From assembly GCA_035258765.1 (NCBI GenBank), contig DATFWZ010000089.1, forward strand, positions 1 through 41,875: 41,875 bases of DNA, in the 5' to 3' direction. Under the pieces are notes generated by a model, which searched no databases, was not told the origin of the DNA, and saw only the letters and a list, made by a program, of their open reading frames with translations. Position numbers and translations under genes: made by a program. Of this stretch, positions 24,820 through 35,470 are shown one piece after another (within the stretch, counting starts at the first letter, position 1; each line of letters opens with the position of its first letter). Source of the DNA: SIAJ01 sp035258765. GTDB taxonomy: Bacteria; Planctomycetota; Planctomycetia; Gemmatales; Gemmataceae.

Positions 24820-25833
24820 CTAACCCCGCTGCGGTGACGGGTATTCCCCCGGGACGACCCTGCGCTCGATCCGCTGGCCTTCGCGAATCAGACCCATCGT
24901 CACTGGCTGCCCGACCGGGTGTTGCGTCAAAAGCCGGTGCAAGTCGTCCACGCTCGAGACCGACTCGTCGCCGAACGAGATCACGACATCCTCCATCTCC
25001 AGGCCGGCCGAATCAGCCGGTCCGCCGGGCTCGAGTGCCAAAATCTCGACCCCGGTCCCCATTTCGATTCCGACCCGCCGGCCGACGTCCATTGGGATCG
25101 GCACCTGGCGGCCGTGCAGCCCCAGATAGCCGCGAATCACCCGGCCGTGACGCAAGAGCGACGGCAGGATGTCCTTGGCCATGTTCACCGGGATCGCGAA
25201 GCAGATGCCCTGGGCCGGCTGTATTACAGCCGTGTTGATGCCGACCACGCGGCCGCGGCTGTCTACTAGCGGTCCGCCGGAGTTGCCCGGGTTCAGCGCC
25301 GCATCGGTCTGGATCACGTTGTCTACGAGGTGGCCGGTGATGCTGCGAAGGGTCCGACCGACGGCACTCACCACCCCGGCCGTGACCGTGGACTCGAATC
25401 CGAGCGGGCTGCCGATCGCGACCACCAGTTGGCCGACGCGCAGCTTCGCGGAGTCTCCCAGCGTCGCGTACGGGAACGTCTCGCCATCGACGCGGACTAA
25501 CGCCAGGTCAGTCCACGGGTCATTCCCGACGACCCGCCCGGTCACCTCCTGGCCGTCGTGGAGGCGCACGCGGACCTTCTCGGCTTCGCCGACGACGTGG
25601 TGGTTGGTGAGCAGGTAGCCCTCCGGGGAGAACAGCACCCCGGACCCGGACCCCATTTGCCGCCCGCGGCCGACGCGCAGATTCACGACGGCCGGGCGCA
25701 AGTCGTCGGCCACGCGGACGACTACCTGGGAAAAGGCGTCAAGGGCCGCGGCCTCGTCCGGGGCCGGCCCTGTGTCGGGCGGGTCGTAGCGGGTTTGCCC
25801 GTTGTTCAGGAATTGCTGCCAGAATCGTGACAC
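24820..25833 (-). CDS. HtrA/DegP-like trypsin-fold serine protease with one PDZ domain
   Basis: A protein of 337 residues. The catalytic triad is complete: H79 in 'LLTNHHVV', D109 in 'WTDLALV' and S185 in 'NPGNSGGPL'. The PDZ domain covers about 225-330, with 'RGYLGLHGR' and 'LEPGGPADSAGLEMEDVVISFGD'. No signal peptide or membrane segment is seen, unlike typical periplasmic DegP, so the protein may be cytosolic. It starts at a GTG with GGAG upstream. Likely role: degradation of damaged or regulatory proteins. It converges on queG with 3 bp between stops. Confidence 0.93.
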   Translation of the reverse strand: MSRFWQQFLNNGQTRYDPPDTGPAPDEAAALDAFSQVVVRVADDLRPAVVNLRVGRGRQMGSGSGVLFSPEGYLLTNHHVVGEAEKVRVRLHDGQEVTGRVVGNDPWTDLALVRVDGETFPYATLGDSAKLRVGQLVVAIGSPLGFESTVTAGVVSAVGRTLRSITGHLVDNVIQTDAALNPGNSGGPLVDSRGRVVGINTAVIQPAQGICFAIPVNMAKDILPSLLRHGRVIRGYLGLHGRQVPIPMDVGRRVGIEMGTGVEILALEPGGPADSAGLEMEDVVISFGDESVSSVDDLHRLLTQHPVGQPVTMGLIREGQRIERRVVPGEYPSPQRG

Positions 25834-26016
25834 GGCTAATCTCCGAGTTCGCTCGATGTCGAATTGTACGGCGGGCCGGTCAAGGGGCAGTCGTGGGGGG
25901 TCAACCCAGACTACCGCGGCTCCGCGGCCCCCTTACACGGACTTGACAGGACGGCTCCGGGACGGCATATGACCACGTCCCCCGGGAATGCGGCACGAGG
26001 CCGCGGGAGAACTGGC

Positions 26017-26631
26017 ATGCGCGGACGGCTATTGGCGGGTCTGGCGTTTGTGGCGGCAATGCCGCTCATGACCGGTTGTGCCGGCACGTCGAAGACGGCT
26101 GAGGGGGCCGGGATCGGCGGCGCGATCGGGGCGGGAACCGGGGCCCTGATCGGCAAGGCCACGAATGGGAAGGCCGGTCAAGGGGCCCTGGTCGGCGGGC
26201 TGATCGGGGCCGGCGTCGGCGGGTTGATCGGCAACGAACACGACCGCCGCGAGAAGGAAGAGCTCAAGGACCAGGTCCGCCAGGCCCAGGCCGAGGCGGC
26301 CGCGTCCACGACTGGCTCCCCGATCGGCATGTCCGACGTCATCCAGCTCACCAAGGAGGGCCGGAGCGACAACCTGATCATCAACCAGATTCGGACCACC
26401 CACTCGACGTTCCAACTCTCGACGGAGGACCTGCGCACCCTCAGCTCGAATGGCGTCAGCGAACAGGTGATCATGGAAATGCAGAACCGGCGTCCGGACC
26501 GGGTTCCGCCGCCCGGGTACCCACCTCCGGGGCGCGTCATCTATGCCCCGGCTGCACCGGTGTACGTGGTCCCGGCACCCCCGCCGCCACCGCCGCCGGG
26601 CTTCGGTGTAGGGGTCCAGTTCCGCAATTAA
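26017..26631 (+). CDS. Glycine-zipper outer-membrane lipoprotein
   Basis: A protein of 204 residues. The N-terminus 'MRGRLLAGLAFVAAMPLMTGC' is a lipoprotein signal with the cysteine near residue 21. A glycine-zipper domain follows ('GAGIGGAIGAGTGALIGKATNGKAGQGALVGGLIGAGVGGLIG'), then a charged helical linker ('EKEELKDQVRQAQAEAAA'). Next is a conserved segment ('SDVIQLTKEGRSDNLIINQIR' to 'GVSEQVIMEMQ') and a Pro-rich tail. GGGAGA precedes the ATG at 26017; the frame is open to 25864 but those residues are not signal-like. Possible role: envelope integrity. No neighbouring gene sharpens this. Confidence 0.85.
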   Translation: MRGRLLAGLAFVAAMPLMTGCAGTSKTAEGAGIGGAIGAGTGALIGKATNGKAGQGALVGGLIGAGVGGLIGNEHDRREKEELKDQVRQAQAEAAASTTGSPIGMSDVIQLTKEGRSDNLIINQIRTTHSTFQLSTEDLRTLSSNGVSEQVIMEMQNRRPDRVPPPGYPPPGRVIYAPAAPVYVVPAPPPPPPPGFGVGVQFRN

Positions 26632-26686
26632 CTTCAGAGTGCGCGATTTCGCACCGTCGCCGGGCACACGCTTGCGAGCTCCGGCG

Positions 26687-26712
26687 TAGCTGAATTCTCA
26701 CGAATTCAGCTA
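26687..26712. repeat. AT-rich perfect palindrome after the lipoprotein gene
   Basis: Arms TAGCTGAATTC (26687-26697) and GAATTCAGCTA (26702-26712) are exact complements with a 4-nt loop TCAC. It is 55 bp after the plus-strand stop. It could be a terminator, though no T-run follows, or a binding site; its A/T richness stands out in this GC-rich region. Confidence 0.65.
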
Positions 26713-26748
26713 TACTGGCGCATTCGGCGAGTTGGGGAGGAAAGCGTC

Positions 26749-26776
26749 GCGGCCCCGGCTGATCGGCCGGGGTCGC
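26749..26776 (-). terminator. GC hairpin, likely terminator of the PP2C gene
   Basis: 11-bp stem (26749-26759 with 26766-26776, one G-T pair), 17 bp beyond the minus-strand stop at 26794. On that strand it is followed by a CTTTCC stretch. Confidence 0.6.
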
Positions 26777-26793
26777 CTCAATTCAACACGTGA

Positions 26794-27552
26794 TCAAGCA
26801 CCGCCCGCTACGTCGATCAGGATGCACGAGACGTTGTCCCGCGAGCCGGACTCGAGGGCCAGCTGAACCAGCCCGTCGGCGCACACCTGCGGATCGTCCT
26901 TGTCCGACATGAACTGCAAGAGCTTGTCGTCCGGCACCACCCCATGCAGCCCGTCGGTGCAAAGCAGGAACCGGTCGCCGACCTGAAGGGGCAAAGCGGT
27001 CACCTCCGGCCCTTCGCCGACCTCCTTGCTGCCGAGGTATTTCCACAGGACGTTGCGGAACTTGTGCTCCTTGGCCTCGGCCGCGGAGATCGTCTTGGCC
27101 TCGACCAGCGCCTGCGCCAGCGAGTGATCGACTGTCAGCTGATTGATCTTTTTGCCGCGGACCAGGTAGGCCCGGCTGTCACCGACGCCCGCGATGAGGA
27201 GCTCGCCCGCCCGCCGCCACACGGCCATGACGACCGTGGTGCCCATGTTCTTCATGTCCTTGTCAAGCTGCCCCATGGCCAGGATCTCTTCATTCGCCTG
27301 GACGATGGCCCGGCGGATGAGGACCTTGGTGGCCTCGATGTTGACGGCGGCGGTCAGGGCCTTACGGATTTCTCTCGGGATGATGTCAACGGCCTTTTTG
27401 CTGGCGATTTCACCCGCCGCCTGGCCGCCCATGCCGTCGGCCACAATCGCCACGGTCAAATCCGGGAACAACTTGACATCGATCGCGTCCTCATTGTTCT
27501 CCCGGTAATTGCCGAGGTTGGTGGCTTTCCCGATGTTCAGAGACAGCGACAT
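26794..27552 (-). CDS. PP2C-family protein phosphatase
   Basis: A metal-dependent Ser/Thr phosphatase of 252 residues, the single catalytic-domain size. The motifs are in order: 'NNED' near residue 19, 'VADGMGGQAAGE' near 37, 'GVGDSRAYLVRG' near 121, 'LCTDGLHGVV' near 197 and 'GSRDNVSCILI' near 236. These carry the acidic metal ligands. Such enzymes usually oppose Hanks-type kinases; one is encoded at 18304-20616, and a link between them is inference. A good sigma70-type promoter lies upstream at 27655-27683. It starts with an ATG after GAGGGG. Confidence 0.95.
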   Translation of the reverse strand: MSLSLNIGKATNLGNYRENNEDAIDVKLFPDLTVAIVADGMGGQAAGEIASKKAVDIIPREIRKALTAAVNIEATKVLIRRAIVQANEEILAMGQLDKDMKNMGTTVVMAVWRRAGELLIAGVGDSRAYLVRGKKINQLTVDHSLAQALVEAKTISAAEAKEHKFRNVLWKYLGSKEVGEGPEVTALPLQVGDRFLLCTDGLHGVVPDDKLLQFMSDKDDPQVCADGLVQLALESGSRDNVSCILIDVAGGA

Positions 27553-27654
27553 GGGGCCCCTCGCTCGCGGCGGCCGCGGACCGTGACGGGAACAATGACG
27601 GGGCGGGGGCGCGACTTCGCCCGACGCAATCCGCTTAATTCCTTCAACTTAACC

Positions 27655-27683
27655 AGTATACCGGCCAAGTTGCAACATGCCAA
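27655..27683 (-). promoter_or_regulatory. Sigma70-like promoter of the PP2C gene
   Basis: On the minus strand TTGGCA (-35, 27678-27683) and TATACT (-10, 27655-27660) are 17 nt apart; each differs from consensus at one position. It would give a 5' leader of about 95 nt before the ATG at 27552. It is the best promoter match seen by eye in the window. Confidence 0.55.
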
Positions 27684-27759
27684 TTCGGCCCGCCGGGGGA
27701 TTTCCCGGGGCCACGCGGCGTGGCCGCTACGACCGGAACGCCAACAGGACCGGACCCGG

Positions 27760-28884
27760 ATGACGACGCTCGCCGCCGCCCGCTTGACCCTAGTTCACGA
27801 CTGGCTGACCGGCTATCGCGGCGGGGAGAAGTGCCTCGATGTCCTCTGCCGCCATTTTCCCAATGCCCCCCTCTTTACCTTGTTGCACGCCCGCGGCAGC
27901 TTGCCCCCCTCCATAGAGCGGATGGACATCCGCACCAGCTTCCTCCAGCGGTTGCCACGAATCGACAAATACTATCGCTACGCCTTACCGCTGATGCCGT
28001 TCGCCGCAAACTGGCCGATCCCGCCATGCGATCTGGTGGTGAGTCTGAGCCACGCGGTCGCGAAGGCCGCCAAGCCACCCGCCGGGGTGCCGCACGTCTG
28101 CTATTGCTTCACGCCCATGCGCTACGCTTGGCACATGCGCGAGTCGTATTTCGCCGGGCGGGTACGGGGCCTCAAATCGACCGTCGTGGACGGGTTGCTC
28201 GCCGCCTTGCGGGAATGGGACCGCCGGACCGCCACGCGGGTCACGCACTTCATCGCCATCAGCGAGACGGTCCGCGGCCGGATCGCCGAGAGCTACGGCC
28301 GCGACAGCGTGGTCATCTACCCCCCCGTGGATACTGACTTCTACACCCCCGACCCCGGGACGCGGCGCGAAGACTACTACTTGGTGATCTCCGCCTTCGC
28401 CCCGTACAAGCGCGTGGACCTTGCGGTCGAGGCGTGTAACCGATTGCGGAAGCGCCTGATCGTGATCGGCAGCGGGCAGGACGAGGCACGATTGAGGGCG
28501 CTGGCGGGTCCAACCGTCGAGTTCCTCGGCTGGCGGCCGGACGAGGCGCTCCGCGATCACTTGCGCAGGTGTCGGGCCCTGTTGTTTCCCGGCGAGGAGG
28601 ACTTCGGAATCGTACCCGTAGAGGCGAATGCCTGCGGCACCTCGGTAATTGCCTACGCCCGCGGCGGGACCACGGAAACCGTCGTACCCCTCGGGCGCGA
28701 CGGGGCCACCGGAGCCTGGTTCGAGGAGCAGACAGTGGATGCGCTGGCGGCGGCGATGGACAGGTTCGAAAGCGAACGCGACCGACTCGAGCCCGACGCG
28801 GCGCGCCGGCAGGCGCTGAAGTTCGACAAGCGCAAATACGAGGCGGTCCTGCTCGCGTACCTGGTGCGCGTGCTCAGCCGGTAG
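27760..28884 (+). CDS. Glycosyltransferase family 4
   Basis: A GT-B glycosyltransferase of 374 residues. The N-terminus is 'LVHDWLTGYRGGEKCLDVLC', typical of mannosyltransferase-like GT4 enzymes; 'VCYCFTPMRYAWHM' follows near residue 110. The donor domain has 'ISAFAPYKRVDLAVEACNRL', 'FLGWRPDEALRDHLRRCRAL' and the EX7E motif 'EDFGIVPVE'. The ATG at 27760 is chosen at the conserved start; the frame is open far upstream only because of high GC content. It stands alone, away from the 7.4-12.6 kb polysaccharide genes, and diverges from the PP2C gene. Likely an envelope glycan enzyme. Confidence 0.93.
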   Translation: MTTLAAARLTLVHDWLTGYRGGEKCLDVLCRHFPNAPLFTLLHARGSLPPSIERMDIRTSFLQRLPRIDKYYRYALPLMPFAANWPIPPCDLVVSLSHAVAKAAKPPAGVPHVCYCFTPMRYAWHMRESYFAGRVRGLKSTVVDGLLAALREWDRRTATRVTHFIAISETVRGRIAESYGRDSVVIYPPVDTDFYTPDPGTRREDYYLVISAFAPYKRVDLAVEACNRLRKRLIVIGSGQDEARLRALAGPTVEFLGWRPDEALRDHLRRCRALLFPGEEDFGIVPVEANACGTSVIAYARGGTTETVVPLGRDGATGAWFEEQTVDALAAAMDRFESERDRLEPDAARRQALKFDKRKYEAVLLAYLVRVLSR

Positions 28885-28905
28885 CCGCGACCGGCCCGGT
28901 TGCGG
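28885..28905. terminator. Hairpin between convergent genes
   Basis: CCGCGACCG (28885-28893) pairs with CGGTTGCGG (28897-28905), with one G-T pair and a 3-nt loop. It lies exactly between the stops of the GT4 and REC-HATPase genes and may serve both. No T-run follows. Confidence 0.4.
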
Positions 28906-28909
28906 GACC

Positions 28910-29854
28910 TCAGTCCTCCATCAAGTCCCAACTTCCCCGGTTCCGGTCGCTGGCGCGGCGGATCAGCGTCAGCTCATTGCCGCGGTCGTTGTAGCGCACC
29001 TCGCTCATGAACGTGCGCATGAGCAAGACGCCGCGGCCGCTGCGGCGTTCGATGTTGGTGGGGTCCGTCGGGTCGGGAAGGAGGGACGGGTCGAACCCCG
29101 GGCCCTCGTCGCGGATGACGTAGACCGCTTCCGTCGGGGTTTCGCGCGCCGAGACGTGAACGCGCCGGTCGGCATAGGGCTTCTGCTGCCGCCGTTCCTG
29201 CGCCAGCCGGTGATACTCCCCGTCGTCCTGCTCCCGCAGCCTGGAATCCAGTTCCAGGTTGCCGTGCTCCATCGCGTTCTGGATGCCCTCGCGGAGCGCG
29301 ATCGTTAGTTGCATCAGGCCGGTGTCGTCCGAGCCGCTCATCCGGAACAGGTTGTCCTTGAGATAGCCGACCAGCGGGGGGATCAGCGTCGGGTCGTTGT
29401 CGAGGACGAAGTGCGACGAGGTGTCCGTCAGGCACTCGAGCACCCGCTTGTGCCCGCGCCTGGCACGCGCCGTTTCGAGGACCCCCTCCACCGTCTCCAG
29501 CAGGTCGTTCGCCAGGTCGCGCTTGGGAACGTAACTGGCCGCCCCGGCCTGGAGCGCCTGCACGGCCAGCTCCTCGCTGCCGTGCGCCGTCATCAGGATG
29601 ACCGGGACCAGCGGGTATTTCACCCGAACCTGGAGGACGAGGTTGAGCCCGTTCATCCCGGGCATTTGCAGGTCGGTGACAACGACCTCGGGGTGTTCCT
29701 GTTCGATCAGGCCCAGGGCTTCTTTGCCGTCGGAGGCGTACACCGGGGTCAACCCGGTGTCTTCGTCGACGGTGGGTTCGGACGATCGCTCCAAGAGCCG
29801 GCCCGCCAGTCGCCGATCGACCGGGGAGTCGTCCACGATGAGTACCTTCGTCAT
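28910..29854 (-). CDS. Response regulator with HATPase (anti-sigma-like) output domain
   Basis: A protein of 314 residues. The REC domain (1-125) has 'VLIVDDSP', phospho-acceptor D61 in 'VVTDLQMPGMNG', 'LMTAHG' and 'YVPKRD'. Residues 150-300 form a GHKL ATPase of the RsbW/HATPase_c_2 type: 'ALREGIQNAMEHGNLEL' (N box), 'VIRDEGPGFDPS' (G1) and 'GRGVLLMRTFMSEVRYN' (G2). Such proteins usually bind or phosphorylate anti-anti-sigma partners in stress signalling. A perfect TAGGAGGT precedes the ATG. It follows the hybrid kinase gene after 35 bp, so the kinase very likely phosphorylates this protein. No partner STAS gene is in the window. Confidence 0.92.
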   Translation of the reverse strand: MTKVLIVDDSPVDRRLAGRLLERSSEPTVDEDTGLTPVYASDGKEALGLIEQEHPEVVVTDLQMPGMNGLNLVLQVRVKYPLVPVILMTAHGSEELAVQALQAGAASYVPKRDLANDLLETVEGVLETARARRGHKRVLECLTDTSSHFVLDNDPTLIPPLVGYLKDNLFRMSGSDDTGLMQLTIALREGIQNAMEHGNLELDSRLREQDDGEYHRLAQERRQQKPYADRRVHVSARETPTEAVYVIRDEGPGFDPSLLPDPTDPTNIERRSGRGVLLMRTFMSEVRYNDRGNELTLIRRASDRNRGSWDLMED

Positions 29855-29889
29855 GGCGTCTACCTCCTACGGGACAAGCGGAATGCGAC

Positions 29890-32871
<2,982 letters not shown>

Positions 32872-33075
32872 GGCCCAGCCTCCTGGCCGAGGTCCCCGGT
32901 GCGTTGGGGGTGCCGGACCCGCCCGGTTCGGAAGACGGGCCGGCCGCGTCGGCGGTACGGGATTCTCGAATGAAGCACCGGGCGGGGGCCCCGGCGCACG
33001 AGACGGATGCTGGTATCTGGTAGCGTAACTCCGCGATTGGCGGAACACCAGAGGGTAGTCGTCAGCCGTCTCGGC

Positions 33076-33228
33076 GAATGACCAATGCCCTACCAATGAA
33101 CAATGACCTAGGAAGGTCGAACGTCAAATGTCGAATTCCGGATCGTGGAGCCGCGAGCCGGTTCGTCATTCGACATTCGACCTTCCTTGGTCATTGGTCG
33201 GGCATTGGTCCTTGGTCATTGTCCGACT
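33076..33228. repeat. Dispersed inverted-repeat element, copy 2
   Basis: Same family as 21838-21960. The left part has AATGACCAATGCCC, a degenerate CCAATGA run and GGAAGGTCGAA. The right part (about 33164-33228) holds TTCGTCATTCGACATTCG, CCTTCC and TTGGTCATTGGTCGGGCATT. It is longer and more diverged in the left arm than copy 1. It sits between the start side of the hybrid kinase and the 3' end of the gene at 33235. Confidence 0.82.
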
Positions 33229-33234
33229 CGGCCC

Positions 33235-33750
33235 TCATCGGGTGTGGCCGCGGTGGCGGGCCGCCTGGGCCTTCCGGATGTTCTGCATCTGAGCCCGCCG
33301 CTGGGCCGGGGTCGGCTTCTCCCGCTCGGGGACGTTCGGTCCGTCCTTCGCCGCGAAAATGTCCCCCTTCAAGTGCACCGGCTTGGACCCGAGTTTGGCG
33401 AACAGGTCCCGGGCCTCCGCCGTGTCCGGCACCAGGCGATTGCCCTCGACGTGGGCGTCTTGCTTACTGACCAACCACGCCTGGGTGGCCCAGGATCCGC
33501 TCGGTCGCTTTCCGGCGACGCGCTCGATGTGCCCCGGGTCGCCCACGTCCTGGGTCCGGAAGGTGACGAACTCGTCTTTGGGGCGAACACGGACCCGGTA
33601 GAACTCGCCCCCACCCCTGGTGCCCGGCTTCTGCCGTTCCCGACCCTGCGGCTGGGCCCGGGCGTGCTCGGTGTGCGACATCGACTTCCACGCGGCCTGC
33701 GCCTTCCTGATGTTCCGCCGCGCCGCCTCTCGTTGTTTTTCGGTTGCCAT
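33235..33750 (-). CDS. Basic protein with duplicated terminal motif, unknown function
   Basis: A protein of 171 residues, rich in Arg, Lys and Gln. The motif 'NIRKAQAA' occurs at both ends, at residues 13-20 and 157-164, each preceded by a 'QR.A' helix. The centre is a distinct globular segment ('EFYRVRVRPKDEFVTFRTQDVG', 'ERVAGKRPSGSWATQAWLVSKQDAHVEG', 'KPVHLKGDIF'). GGAGGTGG precedes the ATG, a strong site. No membrane segment or signal. The basic helical ends could bind nucleic acid, which is inference. It diverges from the sulfatase gene. I cannot name the family. Confidence 0.85.
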   Translation of the reverse strand: MATEKQREAARRNIRKAQAAWKSMSHTEHARAQPQGRERQKPGTRGGGEFYRVRVRPKDEFVTFRTQDVGDPGHIERVAGKRPSGSWATQAWLVSKQDAHVEGNRLVPDTAEARDLFAKLGSKPVHLKGDIFAAKDGPNVPEREKPTPAQRRAQMQNIRKAQAARHRGHTR

Positions 33751-33957
33751 GATCCACCTCCATTTCGTCGTTCCGGGGCAAACTAGTTTGCGTGCCCTCC
33801 GCCCGCTCGGCGGATACCCCGAAACTCACGATGCCGCATATCGGATGCCAATGTCGGGTCGTCGTTAGGCCGATACCCCCATGACGCAACCGCTTGACGC
33901 CGCCTTTTCGCTCCATCACACTGACCCGTCTCGCCCGCTGCCACCTTCGGCTCTCCC

Positions 33958-35349
33958 ATGCTCCGCACCGCACTCGCTACCCTTCTCCTGCCGGTCACGC
34001 TCGCCGCCGCCGACCGGCCGCCGAACGTCGTGATCGTCTTTGCCGACGACATGGGCTACGGCGACGCCGGTTGCTTCGGCAACAAGACCATCCGGACCCC
34101 GAACATCGACAGGCTCGCGGCCGACGGGGTCCGGTTCACCGACTTCTATGTCGCCCAGGCGGTGTGCTCGGCGTCGCGGACGGCCCTCCTCACCGGCTGC
34201 TACCCGAACCGCCTCGGCATCCTCGGCGCTCTCAATCCGTCGAGCCGAAACGGCATTAGCGATCGGGAGACGACGCTGGCCCAGATGTTGAAGGCGAAGG
34301 GCTACGCGACCGCGATCTACGGCAAATGGCACCTCGGGCACCGCCAACAGTTCCTGCCCACGCGGCACGGTTTCGATGACTATTTCGGCCTGCCGTACTC
34401 GAATGACATGTGGCCGAGCCACCCAACGGCCAAGTTCCCGGACCTGCCGCTCATCGAGGGGGAAAACATTGTCGAAACGAACCCGGATCAGAGCCGGCTC
34501 ACGACCCGGTACACCGAGCGGGCCGTGAAATGGATCGACAAGAACAAGGACAAGCCTTTCTTCCTCTATGTCCCTCACGCAATGCCGCATGTTCCGCTCT
34601 TCGTCTCCGAGCGCGGCAAAGGGAAATCGGGCGGCGGACTCTACGGCGACGTGATCGAGGAGCTGGACTGGTCGGTCGGCGAGATCGTCGCGGCGCTTAA
34701 GAAGCACGAGCTGGAGAAGAACACGCTCGTCATCTTCACATCCGACAACGGGCCGTGGCTCTCGTACGGCAACCATGCCGGCATCGCGGGGCCGCTCCGC
34801 GAGGGGAAGGCGACGAGCTTCGAGGGCGGGGTGCGCGTGCCATTCGTCGCCCGGTGGCCGGTCAAGATCCCGGCCGGGTCGGTCTGTCGCGAACCGGCGA
34901 TGACGATTGATCTATTGCCGACCATCGCGAAGCTCGCGGGCGCGGACCTCCCGAAGCTGCCGATCGACGGGAAGGACATCGGCCCCATGCTCCGGGGCGA
35001 GAAGGGCGCGAAGTCGCCGCAGGAGGCCTACTTCTTCTACTGGGGCCAGGAGCTGCAAGCCGTGCGGGCCGGGAAATGGAAGCTGCACTTCCCGCACGAG
35101 TATCGGACCCTGAAAGAAGCCGGCCGTGATGGCAAACCCGGTCCTTACGCGACCGCGAAGATTGCCCTGTCCCTGTTCGACCTGGAGGCCGACATCGGCG
35201 AGACGAAGGACGTCTCCGGTGAGAATCCAGAGGTCGTCGCAAGGCTCAAAGGGCTGGCGGATCGGATGCGGGAGGACCTTGGGGACTCTGCGCAAAAGGT
35301 CACGGGCAAGGGGGTTCGGCCTGCGGGCATGGCGGATGTGAAGAAATGA
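33958..35349 (+). CDS. Formylglycine-dependent sulfatase
   Basis: An arylsulfatase-type enzyme of 463 residues, exported (signal 'MLRTALATLLLPVTLAAA'). Metal ligands appear in 'IVFADDMGYGD' (D30, D31). The active-site signature is 'CSASRTALLTG', with C70 the residue converted to formylglycine. Other conserved parts are 'AIYGKWHLGH', 'PFFLYVPHAMPHVP' and 'VIFTSDNGPW'. It is expected to remove sulfate from sulfated polysaccharides; planctomycetes encode many of these. The substrate cannot be told. No maturase gene (anaerobic SME or FGE) is in the window. Confidence 0.96.
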   Translation: MLRTALATLLLPVTLAAADRPPNVVIVFADDMGYGDAGCFGNKTIRTPNIDRLAADGVRFTDFYVAQAVCSASRTALLTGCYPNRLGILGALNPSSRNGISDRETTLAQMLKAKGYATAIYGKWHLGHRQQFLPTRHGFDDYFGLPYSNDMWPSHPTAKFPDLPLIEGENIVETNPDQSRLTTRYTERAVKWIDKNKDKPFFLYVPHAMPHVPLFVSERGKGKSGGGLYGDVIEELDWSVGEIVAALKKHELEKNTLVIFTSDNGPWLSYGNHAGIAGPLREGKATSFEGGVRVPFVARWPVKIPAGSVCREPAMTIDLLPTIAKLAGADLPKLPIDGKDIGPMLRGEKGAKSPQEAYFFYWGQELQAVRAGKWKLHFPHEYRTLKEAGRDGKPGPYATAKIALSLFDLEADIGETKDVSGENPEVVARLKGLADRMREDLGDSAQKVTGKGVRPAGMADVKK

Positions 35350-35470
35350 GGGTTTTCACGCACGACCGTAATTTGCGGGGATTGGCGAATACGGGCTTGC
35401 TCTTTTTCCCCAGATTGATTATCCCTTTCCCAATTCCCGTGCTAATTTGCCGCCCCCGGAGCCCTCAACG

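Noticed and set aside
26944..27759. Upstream extension of the GT4 frame over the PP2C gene
   Set aside because: It is antisense to the PP2C coding sequence; the conserved GT4 start is the ATG at 27760.
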